From Paracoccaceae bacterium (GTDB taxonomy: Bacteria > Pseudomonadota > Alphaproteobacteria > Rhodobacterales > Rhodobacteraceae): 33,590 nt of DNA. Where the stretch lies: contig JAQWQJ010000114.1 in NCBI GenBank assembly GCA_029244725.1, positions 1 through 33,590 on the forward strand, written 5' to 3'. Of this stretch, positions 1-8,213 are shown in pieces; the stretch's first letter is position 1, and each line of letters starts with the position of its first letter. The notes under the pieces are model-generated. The model was not told the origin of the DNA, did no database searches, and saw nothing but the letters and a program-made list of their open reading frames with translations. The position numbers and the translations under genes are program-made.

Positions 1-138
1 CGGTGTTCCAAAGGCCCAATTTGGACTATATTTGAAGGAATGTGAGTGGCGTTTTAACAACAGTGACCCGTCAGTGCAATTATCACAGCTAAGACAATGG
101 GTTAAGAAGTATTTGAACTAGTTATCTGGGTCAGCCCC
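1..138 (+). mobile_element. IS1595-family insertion sequence, right end (partial)
   Basis: This is the 3' end of an insertion sequence running off the left edge. It holds the last 39 codons of the transposase followed at once by the terminal inverted repeat at 121-138 (GTTATCTGGGTCAGCCCC). The exact reverse complement of that 18-mer occurs at 33454-33471, in front of the start of a second transposase copy. The ends (GGGGCTGACC...) resemble those of IS1016/IS1595-type elements. The transposase stop codon TAG (119-121) shares one base with the inverted repeat. The element has cut the glycosyltransferase gene lying to its right. The family assignment rests on the transposase termini and the end sequence. 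Confidence 0.85.
2..121 (+). CDS. IS1595-family transposase, C-terminal fragment
   Basis: These are the last 39 residues of a DDE transposase of the IS1595 (ISXO2-like) family, entering from outside the window. The visible sequence contains the typical tail ECEWRFNN, the piece ending ISXO2-like domains (E-x-x-WR-F-N), then a basic end, WVKKYLN. The catalytic residues are outside the window. The N-terminus of a same-family transposase is seen at the right edge of the window in the same orientation. Partial only because the window starts here, so nothing can be said about whether the copy is intact. Confidence 0.8.
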   Translation, partial: GVPKAQFGLYLKECEWRFNNSDPSVQLSQLRQWVKKYLN

Positions 139-561
139 TTGCCCAATTACGGGTCGGTCTTCGAACGTATCGACTCCGCCGTTTGCCATAAATTGAAATG
201 TCACACTGATTGCGTGCGGGTCGCCAGAAGCTTCTATCAAGGCTGGGATAGTGTGGTCGCCAACGTGGATATTCAAAAACTCATCCACATCCGCGATCCA
301 GACCCAATCCGCATCACGAACGATGTCCTGTTGGGCGGCGTTCTTAAGCGCCTCCATTTGATAGTTTCGGCCTTGTGCTGGATTGGGCAGATGCACCACA
401 CCGCCACGTTCGGCCAAGGCATCTAACAAAGTGTCCGTGCCATCTGTGCAATCGTTCGAATAAAAAAGGAAATCCGTCACGCCAAGCAAACGGTTAAAGG
501 CGATCCATTCCAGCAGGAAAGGACCTTCATTTTTAACGCAAGTGACTGCGGTTATGCGCAT
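139..561 (-). pseudogene. Glycosyltransferase family 2-like protein, cut by IS insertion
   Basis: The N-terminal 141 codons of a glycosyltransferase-like protein survive. The opening MRITAVTCVKNEGPFLLEWI, followed by a Y-SND-x-TDGT-type segment and then ADWVWIADVDEFLN, is the pattern of the GT2_4 group (PF13704-like), with a D-x-D motif that would bind the metal and nucleotide sugar. These proteins usually exceed 250 residues. Here the frame runs into the IS inverted repeat, which supplies six foreign codons and a TAG stop at 118-120. I chose the ATG at 559-561 because the homologous part begins there; an in-frame ATG at 616-618 would add 19 unlikely residues. The missing C-terminal part should lie on the far side of the IS. 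Probably non-functional. Confidence 0.75.
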
Positions 562-714
562 GGTGCCACCATCTGGCGGAACTGCCCCATCGGGATACCT
601 ACTAACTGCTCGAACCACGCCGGTTTATCTGGCGCTTATTGTTGGGTCGACAATGCCACGCACGGGAATCGCGGTCAATGATAGGCAAGCTAGGTTAACA
701 GTGCGTAGACGGTA

Positions 715-1806
715 TCAATCTTGTGGTGGGATCAGAACGAAGTTGCCGATATGGGCTTTCTCCATAAATTCCTGTTGCGCGATTGCGATCTCGTGCAGGG
801 GAAAGGTTTTCGACAGAAGTGGGCGAATTTCACCGTTTTCGATGTAGCTTACAAGATTGGAAAACACAGGTTCATCCCACGCAGTGCAGCCAATTAAGCG
901 GATGTCTTTGAGGTACATATCGCGCATATCGAGAGCGACAATTGGACCTGCGATAGCGCCTGAGGAGACAAACCGACCACCGCGCTTCAGAACTTTCAGC
1001 ATAGTTGGAAACGCGTCGCCGGCGACGTTGTCGACGACCACATCAACGCTGTTTTCATCAAGCTCGTCGACCAGTTCAGCGTTACGGTCCAAAACGACAT
1101 CCGCCCCGAGTTCGCGCAGCGCTTCCATTTTTGATACGCTCGTGATGGCGATGACCTTGGCACCGCGTCGCTTTGCCAATTGAACGGTCGCTGACCCGAC
1201 ACCGCCGGATGCGCCAGTGACCAAAACGGTCTCTCCCGCCTTCAAACCTACGCGGTGAAGCATGTTCTCAGAAGTTGCATAGGCACAGGGGATTGTTGCG
1301 AGCTCAGCATCAGACCAATCGCAGTCAATTTTGAATGCCTCGGACGCTGGAACTTTGACGTATTGCGCAAAAGCTCCGTCAAAATCAGATGCCATCCAGA
1401 CATTGTCCATCACATCATAGCCGTTGGGACGCATGCAGGCACGGACCAACACCCGTTCACCCATTCGGTTTGGGTTTATGTCGTTAGCGCAGGCTACGAC
1501 CGCGCCACAGCAATCTGTACCTTGAATCAACGGGAACGGGGTTGCTGCGTTCCAACCGCCGTCGGCCTTTTGCTCGCGTGTTTCTGACTGATCTTCTGCT
1601 GTTTTGTTTGTGTCCGATGTGACTGACGAAGAATACCAACCCAACCGCGTATTTATTTCTGTGTTGTTCACGCCTGCGGCGAGTACACGAAGAAGCACTT
1701 CACCATCGCAAAGTGTTGGCAGGGGAACGTCTCTGTAATCGAGTGCGTCGTAGTCACCGTTACCAGTTGTAACCACGGCTTTCATAGTTGTTGGCAGGCG
1801 CGACAT
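715..1806 (-). CDS. MDR-family NAD(P)H-dependent alcohol dehydrogenase / quinone oxidoreductase-like protein
   Basis: A 363-residue medium-chain dehydrogenase/reductase. Residues 8-150 form the GroES-like catalytic domain (MKAVV...GEVLLRVLAAGVNNTEINTR...LIQGTDCCGAVV). The nucleotide-binding Rossmann fold follows, with VTGASGGVGSA at 196-206. The N-terminal region shows NNTE where zinc-dependent members carry their first Cys ligand, so this resembles the zinc-independent quinone-oxidoreductase branch. A polar insert at about residues 60-85 (SSSVTSDTNKTAEDQSETREQK) is typical of a Roseobacter subgroup, in my recollection. The start at 1806 is supported by AAGAGA about 8 nt upstream. Substrate cannot be told. 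It is transcribed away from the repeats at 1832-1923. Confidence 0.85.
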   Translation of the reverse strand: MSRLPTTMKAVVTTGNGDYDALDYRDVPLPTLCDGEVLLRVLAAGVNNTEINTRLGWYSSSVTSDTNKTAEDQSETREQKADGGWNAATPFPLIQGTDCCGAVVACANDINPNRMGERVLVRACMRPNGYDVMDNVWMASDFDGAFAQYVKVPASEAFKIDCDWSDAELATIPCAYATSENMLHRVGLKAGETVLVTGASGGVGSATVQLAKRRGAKVIAITSVSKMEALRELGADVVLDRNAELVDELDENSVDVVVDNVAGDAFPTMLKVLKRGGRFVSSGAIAGPIVALDMRDMYLKDIRLIGCTAWDEPVFSNLVSYIENGEIRPLLSKTFPLHEIAIAQQEFMEKAHIGNFVLIPPQD

Positions 1807-1831
1807 CGCATTCTCTTCACTGATTGGTTTG

Positions 1832-1855
1832 ATTTAGACACACTGCTATTTAGAC
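1832..1855. promoter_or_regulatory. Direct repeat ATTTAGAC-N8-ATTTAGAC, candidate operator
   Basis: Two exact 8-bp copies (1832-1839 and 1848-1855) lie 16 bp apart, centre to centre, 26 nt upstream of the oxidoreductase start codon. Placement in the expected promoter region suggests a protein-binding site or part of the promoter. No regulator gene is adjacent, so this is an inference from position and repetition only. Confidence 0.35.
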
Positions 1856-1888
1856 GCAAATCTGAGTTAGCATAAGTGGTTTATACAC

Positions 1889-1923
1889 AGCACTTTGGGC
1901 AGCGTTAACGTGGCCAAAGTGCT
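1889..1923. repeat. Inverted repeat with perfect 10-bp arms
   Basis: AGCACTTTGG (1889-1898) and CCAAAGTGCT (1914-1923) are perfect complements separated by 15 nt, whose centre holds the palindrome CGTTAACG. It sits in the divergent region between the oxidoreductase (minus) and the unknown gene at 2094 (plus). No T-run follows on either strand, so an intrinsic terminator is unlikely; a dimer-binding operator or structured leader is possible. Confidence 0.5.
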
Positions 1924-2093
1924 AAACAGAATTGTGGAATTGCGGATCTGGGCTAGCGAGCGTTCAATACACTTCCGATGTTGCGGTTTTCCGATCTGCT
2001 TTGGGTCGCTAGACTTCTCATTCAAATCTGTATCTCACGCCTTTGATTGGTGCTAACCTTTCCCAGTAGATCGAAGGTTAATAAAGGCGCGAT

Positions 2094-2591
2094 ATGTTTG
2101 GTTGGCTAAAAAGGCACCACATTCCAATCGATACGATGGGCGGTCTTATTGCGACCGGCATCACAATCGGGGCGTTTGTTATTGCATATGGCCAATACGT
2201 TACCCAATCGCGAATTGAGAACGAGCGTCAGGCCAAGCAGTCGTATTACGACTTCATGGAAATCTCGATGAACAACCCACTGTATTCCAAGCCGGGATTG
2301 CGGGACAAGCCGCTTACCGACCTCGAATACGAGGGCTTTTATTGGTACATGCAGATCATGTCTCAAACGCTTGAACAGGTGTTTGAGTTTGTGCCTGATG
2401 AAGAAAGTTGGAACTACAACGCGCTTTTACAGTTCCGTCTTCACTGCGGATATTTCTTATCCGTGGATTACCTTCCCGAAGTGCATTCCCAACATTTTCA
2501 AGACCTCGTCGAAGAGGCTCTGTCCATCGAAGAAGAATGGGCAAAAAGCGAAGGAATTGATCTAGAGGATATCTGCTATATCGACGATTAA
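2094..2591 (+). CDS. Hypothetical membrane-anchored protein
   Basis: A 165-residue protein I do not recognise. One hydrophobic segment (about residues 15-36, GGLIATGITIGAFVIAYGQY) would anchor it in the inner membrane with a short N-terminal tail. The rest is soluble, helical-looking and acidic, ending in EEEWAKSEGIDLEDICYIDD. An aromatic-rich stretch (YEGFYWYMQIMSQTLEQVFEF) lies in the middle. AAAGGCG just upstream of the ATG supports the start. It is convergent with gcdH, with 24 nt between the two stops. The topology recalls small signalling or accessory membrane proteins, but no function should be assigned. Confidence 0.7.
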   Translation: MFGWLKRHHIPIDTMGGLIATGITIGAFVIAYGQYVTQSRIENERQAKQSYYDFMEISMNNPLYSKPGLRDKPLTDLEYEGFYWYMQIMSQTLEQVFEFVPDEESWNYNALLQFRLHCGYFLSVDYLPEVHSQHFQDLVEEALSIEEEWAKSEGIDLEDICYIDD

Positions 2592-2615
2592 TCGTGCCCG
2601 AATATCCCGTAGACT

Positions 2616-3824
2616 TTAGAAAAACGCCTGCAATCCAGTCTGCGCGCGACCGATAATGAGCGCATGAACATCATGCGTGCCCTCATAGGTGTTCACAGTC
2701 TCTAAGTTCATCATGTGGCGGATAACCTGAAATTCTTCGGAAATTCCGTTCCCGCCGTGCATGTCGCGCGACATCCGCGCAATATCCAACGCTTTACCGC
2801 AATTGTTACGCTTCATAATGCTGATCATTTCGGGTGCCGCGTCTGCCGCGTCCATCAAACGACCAACCTGTAGCGAACCTTGAAGACCCAGCGTAATCTC
2901 GGTCTGCATGTCTGCAAGTTTCTTTTGGAACAACTGTGTCTGGGCAAGTGGTTTGTTGAACTGTTTGCGATCCAAGCCGTACTGACGAGAAGCGTGCCAA
3001 CAGAATTCTGCGGCGCCAAGTACGCCCCACGAAATACCATAGCGAGCGCGGTTGAGACACCCAAACGGGCCTTTGAGACCCTGAACGTTTGGAAGCAGTG
3101 CGTCTTCTCCCACTTCGATGCCATCCATCACGATCTCGCCAGTCGTTGATGCACGAAGGGACTGTTTGCCCTCAATCTTAGGGGCGGACAGCCCAGCCAT
3201 ACCCTTTTCCAGTACGAAACCGCGGATTTTGCCGCCATGTGCCTCAGATTTTGCCCACACGACGAATACATCGGCAAACGGGCTGTTTGATATCCACATT
3301 TTGTTGCCGGTCAATTTGTAGCCTGACTCGGTCTTTTCGGCGCGGGTTTTCATGCTGCCGGGATCAGAGCCTGCATCAGGTTCGGTTAGCCCAAAGCAGC
3401 CTATCAATTCACCCGAGCACAGGCCGGGTAAATATTTTTGCCGCTGTTCTTCGCTGCCATAGGCGTAGATCGGGTAGATCACCAGAGAGCTTTGCACCGA
3501 CATCATCGAACGATAGCCGCTATCTACACGCTCAATTTCCCGTGCGATCAAACCGTAAGCGACATAGCCAGCGCCCAGTCCGCCGTACTCTTCGGGAACA
3601 GTAACTCCGAGCAATCCAGCTTCTCCCATTAGGGGGAATAGTTCGGGCGATGACGCTTCTTCGGCATAGGCTTTGATCACGCGCGGTTGCAGCTCTGATT
3701 GGGCGAACTGACGGGCTGCATCGCGCAACATGCGCTCGTCTTCGGTCAGCTGGGATTCAAGGCGCAGAGCGTCCTCCCAATTGAAGCTAGTCAAGTCCGG
3801 GGCGTCTTTGGCTTTAAGCGACAT
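2616..3824 (-). CDS. gcdH: Glutaryl-CoA dehydrogenase
   Basis: A 402-residue acyl-CoA dehydrogenase converting glutaryl-CoA to crotonyl-CoA plus CO2, with FAD and electron transfer to ETF, in lysine/tryptophan/glutarate breakdown. The flavin/substrate signature [13 protein letters not shown] is at about 145-157, [16 protein letters not shown] follows, and the catalytic base is the Glu of [13 protein letters not shown] (about E381), as in GcdH rather than straight-chain enzymes. The [11 protein letters not shown] opening is GcdH-like. The ATG at 3822-3824 has AGGA about 8 nt upstream; an upstream extension reaching 3887 lacks homology. A LysR gene is divergent, as in other gcdH loci. The CoA-transferase gene that often follows gcdH is absent here. 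Confidence 0.93.
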   Translation of the reverse strand: MSLKAKDAPDLTSFNWEDALRLESQLTEDERMLRDAARQFAQSELQPRVIKAYAEEASSPELFPLMGEAGLLGVTVPEEYGGLGAGYVAYGLIAREIERVDSGYRSMMSVQSSLVIYPIYAYGSEEQRQKYLPGLCSGELIGCFGLTEPDAGSDPGSMKTRAEKTESGYKLTGNKMWISNSPFADVFVVWAKSEAHGGKIRGFVLEKGMAGLSAPKIEGKQSLRASTTGEIVMDGIEVGEDALLPNVQGLKGPFGCLNRARYGISWGVLGAAEFCWHASRQYGLDRKQFNKPLAQTQLFQKKLADMQTEITLGLQGSLQVGRLMDAADAAPEMISIMKRNNCGKALDIARMSRDMHGGNGISEEFQVIRHMMNLETVNTYEGTHDVHALIIGRAQTGLQAFF

Positions 3825-3900
3825 GGAGGTTCCTTTGAAATCCGAAGCGAAGAAGTTGATACGGCCATATAGGAATAGATATAGCAAAAAAATCGACTTA

Positions 3901-3928
3901 TTGGAATAAATACATTACAATTTGGAAT
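3901..3928. promoter_or_regulatory. Tandem TTGGAAT repeats in the gcdH/LysR divergent promoter
   Basis: TTGGAAT occurs at 3901-3907 and again at 3922-3928, exactly 21 bp apart, which is two helical turns, in the 106-bp region between the divergent gcdH and LysR genes. Same-face spacing next to a LysR gene suggests a regulator contact region. The second copy lies 3 nt before the LysR ATG and also contains the likely ribosome-binding GGAA, so binding there could couple to self-repression. Confidence 0.4.
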
Positions 3929-3930
3929 GT

Positions 3931-4818
3931 ATGAGCCCCTCAAGAAGACATATTCCCCCGATCGGTTGGTTGACAGCGTTCGAGGCCGTTGCACGGCTTG
4001 GCTCGGTCACAAAGGCAGCGCATGAATTAAGTTTAACTCAGGGTGCGGTCAGTCGACAGTTGAAGAAATTGGAACAATTGCTTGGCGTAGACCTGCTGCA
4101 AAGGTCTGGCAGGGGGGTTGAACCTACGCCCCAAGGCGCCATTTTTGCGGATCAAGTACGGGGAGCTGTAAACCAAATCAGCAATGCAACGATTGCGCTG
4201 CAGGCAAACCCTGAGGGCGGAGCACTGAATCTTGCGATCTTACCGGCGTTTGGCGCGCATTGGCTGGCCCCCAGATTGCCAGAGTTTCTGCGCGATTATC
4301 CGGGGATCACAATAAACTTGGCCACGCGAATTGAACCCTTCGACTTTGCATCCGAGGATTTTCACGGCGCAATTCACCATGGAACAGACGATTGGTCCAA
4401 CGCCGGCGCTTTGTGCCTATGGGACGAAGAAGTTGTCCCCGTGATGTCGCCTGACCTTTTTAAAGCCGAAATGACAATGCAACAATTGGCTAGGTTGCCA
4501 CGCTTGCAACTTCAAACGCGCCAATCGATATGGCGTACTTGGTTTGATGCGCATGGCATTGAAGAGGCGGATGCACCCGCAATGGTGGTCGATCAGTTTG
4601 CGACAATGCAGCAAGCCGTGCAGGCAGGTCTTGGGGTAGGGCTAATGCCGACCTATCTCGTGGCATCGGACATTGAGGAGGGCCGTCTGATGACCTTGCC
4701 GAACGTGAAACCGGTACATGACGGTGCATATTACCTTGTTTGGCCCAAAAACGGTGCAGAATATCCGGCGTTGGCGGCCTTTCGCGATTGGTTGCAAAAG
4801 GTCACGCAGCTTGGTTGA
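3931..4818 (+). CDS. LysR-family transcriptional regulator (probable gcdH regulator)
   Basis: A 295-residue LysR-type regulator of the GcvA-like branch. The winged helix-turn-helix occupies about residues 10-68 (GWLTAFEAVARLGSVTKAAH...QGAVSRQLKKLEQLLG), followed by the periplasmic-binding-protein-like effector domain, with the typical GLGVGLMPTYLV near residue 245. I chose ATG at 3931; a longer reading from TTG at 3922 adds only three residues. Divergence from gcdH suggests it responds to glutarate or a derived CoA ester and controls gcdH, as known for GcdR-type regulators. That target is inferred from position. Confidence 0.88.
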   Translation: MSPSRRHIPPIGWLTAFEAVARLGSVTKAAHELSLTQGAVSRQLKKLEQLLGVDLLQRSGRGVEPTPQGAIFADQVRGAVNQISNATIALQANPEGGALNLAILPAFGAHWLAPRLPEFLRDYPGITINLATRIEPFDFASEDFHGAIHHGTDDWSNAGALCLWDEEVVPVMSPDLFKAEMTMQQLARLPRLQLQTRQSIWRTWFDAHGIEEADAPAMVVDQFATMQQAVQAGLGVGLMPTYLVASDIEEGRLMTLPNVKPVHDGAYYLVWPKNGAEYPALAAFRDWLQKVTQLG

Positions 4819-4868
4819 AACTTACGCTTCACGCGCTCAGTATTAGCGTAGGTTAAAAGGAACCGGTT

Positions 4869-5840
4869 TTGACTCGTTTTGACGACATTCCAGAACAGGC
4901 ATTAGCTTGGCACCTTGGTGGCAAGGGCGCAGCCTTGGCGACAGTCGTTGAAACCTGGGGCAGTGCGCCTCGTCGAGTGGGCTCAATGCTTGCGATCAGC
5001 GTCGATGGCGAAATTGCGGGCTCGGTATCGGGAGGGTGTGTTGAGGGTGCGGTCGTAACTGAGGCGCTTGATGCCATTCAGGACGGACAACCACGCATGT
5101 TGGAATATGGGGTCACAGACGGAGACGCCTTTGCCGTCGGTTTGGCCTGCGGCGGAACGATCCGTATCTGGGTTGAGCCGGTTGGAAGCATTCTGCCAGT
5201 TTCGGATTTAGAAGCACTCGTTACAAAACGCGCGAACAGAGTGGCTGTTGGGTACGAGTTCAATATAGCGACAGGCGAGCGACGGCTTGTACACAGGGAT
5301 GAAAATATCGACCGTTTCCGTGCCGACCGTTCAGGTTTTAGCGACGACCGGCAGACGTTTATCACCATTCACAATCCTCCGCTGCGATTGGCGGTGATAG
5401 GCGCGGTTCACATCGCACAAGCACTGGTCCCGTTGGCACGTGTCGCAGGATATGACCCATTTATCATTGATCCCCGCGAAGCCTTTGCGTCAGAAAGTCG
5501 ATTTCCAGGCGAAACGCTGATCCACGATTGGCCTGATGACGCATTAAACGAGTTAGGTTTAGACGCGCGAACAGCCGTCGTTTTGCTGACACACGACCCA
5601 AAACTGGATGACCCAGCAATTCATGCAGCCTTGAAATCAGACGCTTTTTACGTCGGTGCTCTGGGATCAAAGCGAACCCACGCTAGCCGGGTTGGGCGCC
5701 TGACTGAGGCCGGATTTTCGACCGATGCGATTGGCCGGATTCACGGGCCCATTGGGCTGAATATAGGCTCTAGCGGACCGGCAGAGATTGCGGTTTCAAT
5801 ACTGGCTGAGATGACGGCCGTTCTTAGGAAACCACGTTGA
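4869..5840 (+). CDS. XdhC/CoxI family protein
   Basis: A 323-residue XdhC/CoxI protein. Members bind molybdenum cofactor and help sulfurate and insert it into xanthine-dehydrogenase/CO-dehydrogenase type enzymes. Visible are the N-terminal XdhC_CoxI domain (ETWGSAPRRVGSMLAI; VSGGCVEGAVV; LACGGTIRIWVEP) and a C-terminal Rossmann-like XdhC_C domain (GYDPFIIDPREAF; VLLTHDPKLDDPAI; YVGALGSKRTHASR; PIGLNIGSSGPAEIA). The start is TTG at 4869, supported by AAGGAA about 7 nt upstream; no suitable ATG lies nearby. Its end overlaps the next gene by four bases, so the two are translationally coupled. No molybdoenzyme subunit genes lie in this window, so the client enzyme must be encoded elsewhere. Confidence 0.88.
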   Translation: MTRFDDIPEQALAWHLGGKGAALATVVETWGSAPRRVGSMLAISVDGEIAGSVSGGCVEGAVVTEALDAIQDGQPRMLEYGVTDGDAFAVGLACGGTIRIWVEPVGSILPVSDLEALVTKRANRVAVGYEFNIATGERRLVHRDENIDRFRADRSGFSDDRQTFITIHNPPLRLAVIGAVHIAQALVPLARVAGYDPFIIDPREAFASESRFPGETLIHDWPDDALNELGLDARTAVVLLTHDPKLDDPAIHAALKSDAFYVGALGSKRTHASRVGRLTEAGFSTDAIGRIHGPIGLNIGSSGPAEIAVSILAEMTAVLRKPR

Positions 5841-6835
5841 AGTTTGGTCCGGTTCCAATTGGCGATGCGCTGGGGGCTATCCTTGCCCACTCGTTACGTC
5901 ACGGTACGGTTCGGCTGCGCAAAGGAAAGGTTCTCGAGGCGGTAGACATTGGTCTATTAACTGAAGCCGATGTGTCAGAAATCGTTGTGGCACAGTTGGA
6001 AGACGGCGAAATTGGTGAGAACCACGCAGCCGCCCAGTTGATCAACGGATTTGACGTTTCTCCCGATAGTCAAACCTTGCGTATAACTGACGCGTTCACC
6101 GGTCGGACTAACCTTTTGGCCAAAATAGCCGGTGTGGTGCGGGTTGATGCAGAGAAAATTAATGCATTCAATCAGATCAACCCGATGATCACGATTGCTA
6201 CCGTTCCAGATTTCCACATGGCGGACCAAGGGACGATGTTGGCGACGATCAAAGTTATCTCGTTTGGTGTTGAGCAGGATGATGTCACAAAGGCAGCCGG
6301 CCTATTGCGGGATGCGGTAACGCTAGAGCCTCCAAAGCTGTCAACAGCAGCTCTCATCGTAACCAGCAGCGATAAAATGAACCCTGAAAAGGGAATTGAG
6401 GCCGTCAGACAGCGGCTTGAACGTTGGGGTGTCGCGCTGGAATCTGTCGCGGTCGTGGCACATGACGAACAGTCCATCTCAGAGGTTTTGCCTGAGCTGG
6501 ATCAAGACCTCGTTCTTATTTTAACCGAGACTGCGACTTCTGACATTCGCGATGTCGCGCCATCTGCGGTTGTTAGCGCTGGGGGGCGCATCGAGCGGTT
6601 TGGAATGCCTGTTGATCCAGGGAATTTGCTGTTTGTCGGGACATTGGATCGGCGTGCAATAATCGGTCTACCCGGTTGTGCCAGATCACCTGCATTGAAC
6701 GGGACAGACTGGGTTCTTAGCCGGATTGCCTGCGGTATCAACGTACGTAATGAAGACATTGCAGGTATGGGTGTAGGCGGGCTTTTGAAAGAAATCCCGT
6801 CGCGACCTCAACCGCGTAATCGACGCAGACAATAG
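5837..6835 (+). CDS. Molybdopterin-binding protein (MoCF-domain, XdhC-linked)
   Basis: A 332-residue protein with a MoeA/MogA-like molybdopterin-binding core. Visible are the N-terminal MKFGPVPIGDALGAILAHS, a middle segment AALIVTSSDKMNP, and the C-terminal GGRIERFGMPVDPGNLLFVG, IIGLPGCARSPALNGTDWVL. In rhizobial relatives this module is fused to a C-terminal MobA/MocA-like nucleotidyltransferase of about 200 residues. Here the protein ends with a basic tail (RPQPRNRRRQ), so the transferase is absent or separate. It starts with TTG inside the TTGA overlap with the preceding stop, a second consecutive TTG start. It likely works with the XdhC-like partner in cofactor maturation (cytosine dinucleotide form); inferred from linkage. 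Confidence 0.82.
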   Translation: MKFGPVPIGDALGAILAHSLRHGTVRLRKGKVLEAVDIGLLTEADVSEIVVAQLEDGEIGENHAAAQLINGFDVSPDSQTLRITDAFTGRTNLLAKIAGVVRVDAEKINAFNQINPMITIATVPDFHMADQGTMLATIKVISFGVEQDDVTKAAGLLRDAVTLEPPKLSTAALIVTSSDKMNPEKGIEAVRQRLERWGVALESVAVVAHDEQSISEVLPELDQDLVLILTETATSDIRDVAPSAVVSAGGRIERFGMPVDPGNLLFVGTLDRRAIIGLPGCARSPALNGTDWVLSRIACGINVRNEDIAGMGVGGLLKEIPSRPQPRNRRRQ

Positions 6836-6838
6836 AAA

Positions 6839-6871
6839 TGGGCGCCAGCTCTCTCTGACGCCCAATTCTTT
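6839..6871. terminator. Terminator between convergent molybdopterin-binding and Tad genes
   Basis: TGGGCG (6839-6844) pairs with CGCCCA (6859-6864), and ATTCTTT follows on the plus strand. It lies 4 nt after the plus-strand stop and 24 nt before the end of the minus-strand TadG-like gene, so it is best read as the plus-strand terminator. The T-run is short, hence moderate confidence. Confidence 0.55.
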
Positions 6872-6887
6872 ACTGCCCTTGGTGCCT

Positions 6888-8198
6888 TTAAGATGCGAGA
6901 CGGAAATACATTGCCTCGTAGTTGGCTTCCATTCCAGAGCCGCAGAACTCCATCGTTGTGTTTGATGTTCCGTCGATTTCGCCGCCTGCGATAATCGATG
7001 CGCCTTTGATCCCCGATGCCTGCGCGGCGAATTGAATGTCACCACCTGCAATCAATCGACCACCGTGAAGTGCAAGACCCGACGAAAACTTCATGCCGCC
7101 TTTGCTGATCAGGGTCGCGCCGCCGCCGCTGGTGCAATCGTCTGATGCGCCAATTTGGATGTTGCTTGGTCCAGTTATTGAAGTGCTGGATGTATTGGTG
7201 CTTGCGATGATCGAGTCTTCAATCACACTTCCGTTGCCAAGGGATACTTTGCAATTGGTGATTAAAACGACCTCGCGAAGCGTTTCACCACCCAAATTGA
7301 AGTTGGCTGTATTGCCGGATGAGCAGAGCAAATAATGAACACGACCTGGAGTGAATTCGCTGGCTGTTAGGCTTAGGTTATTGATACCCAGCCAAGACGC
7401 ACCTGAAATATAGTCAGGAAGATATGCGTCATTCGCGTAAAGTAATCCGTCGATAATGTCGTCGATCTTGTTCAAAATGCGGATGTTGTAGCTGCCTTCG
7501 CGCAGCGCGGCCTCTAGGCCTGGATTTTTGCGAAATCCGTTGCTGTTGATGTCCAGATCGTCTGCATTAGGCATCGATACTACGGTTCCAGCGCCAAAAT
7601 CGTTATTGTTGTTTAGCGAAACATATGAATTCGAATGGACGCAAAATCCTGCAGCAAAGCTATTGTTCGACTGTAAGTCTACGACGCCTTCGCCGACAAA
7701 GCCTTCACGAAGACAATCTGGGATGTATGTAGTGAAGACTGCCTCGGCTGTTAGGTCCCAAGAATCGTCATCTGTAAGCTTTAGCATAACCGCGCGAACG
7801 GGATTGCCGCGTGCTTCAGAAAGAGTTGCAGTAACTTTTACTGCGTCGGATGAATTTGCGTCCTCAGAGAACGTCCTTGTGTCATAGTCCCACGATCCAA
7901 ACTGGATATCTGTGCTCTTTATGACCGTGCCATAGTTTGCAGTGGGCATCCATTCCTCAGCAAGCGCTAGGGCCGCTGCGACGGATGTATCTTCTGATTC
8001 TGAATCGCGGTTGTAGATGGCTGCATGCGCGACTGCATCAGCCGTTGCCTGCAAACGTTCGCGTGATACATTGACCGAGGCCATATCGACGGCATAACCG
8101 CCAATGACCAACGCGATTGCGATGAAATAGAGACCGAAGAGAGTCATGCTCCCTTCCTCTTTTTTCAGTAGACGTGCAAACCTTGGCAGCGGTTTCAT
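6888..8198 (-). CDS. TadG-like pilus assembly protein with beta-solenoid-like C-terminus
   Basis: A 436-residue protein. Residues 10-40 (KKEEGSMTLFGLYFIAIALV...) form the charged-then-hydrophobic prepilin-like segment of TadG-family proteins. The phrase VDMASVNVSRERLQATADAVAHAA is characteristic of the Tad_N/TadG_N module. The C-terminal half is rich in Gly, Asn and Ser with short repeating strands (SISTNTSSTS-like turns; LHGGRLIAGGDIQF; IKGASIIAGGEIDG), which looks like a right-handed beta-helix exposed outside the membrane. Five or more Cys residues there may form disulfides. Its ATG lies 15 nt after the upstream TadE-like gene, with GGGGAA as ribosome site. Full tad ATPase and secretin genes are not in the window. 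Confidence 0.8.
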   Translation of the reverse strand: MKPLPRFARLLKKEEGSMTLFGLYFIAIALVIGGYAVDMASVNVSRERLQATADAVAHAAIYNRDSESEDTSVAAALALAEEWMPTANYGTVIKSTDIQFGSWDYDTRTFSEDANSSDAVKVTATLSEARGNPVRAVMLKLTDDDSWDLTAEAVFTTYIPDCLREGFVGEGVVDLQSNNSFAAGFCVHSNSYVSLNNNNDFGAGTVVSMPNADDLDINSNGFRKNPGLEAALREGSYNIRILNKIDDIIDGLLYANDAYLPDYISGASWLGINNLSLTASEFTPGRVHYLLCSSGNTANFNLGGETLREVVLITNCKVSLGNGSVIEDSIIASTNTSSTSITGPSNIQIGASDDCTSGGGATLISKGGMKFSSGLALHGGRLIAGGDIQFAAQASGIKGASIIAGGEIDGTSNTTMEFCGSGMEANYEAMYFRLAS

Positions 8199-8213
8199 TT
8201 CGCGTTCCCCATA

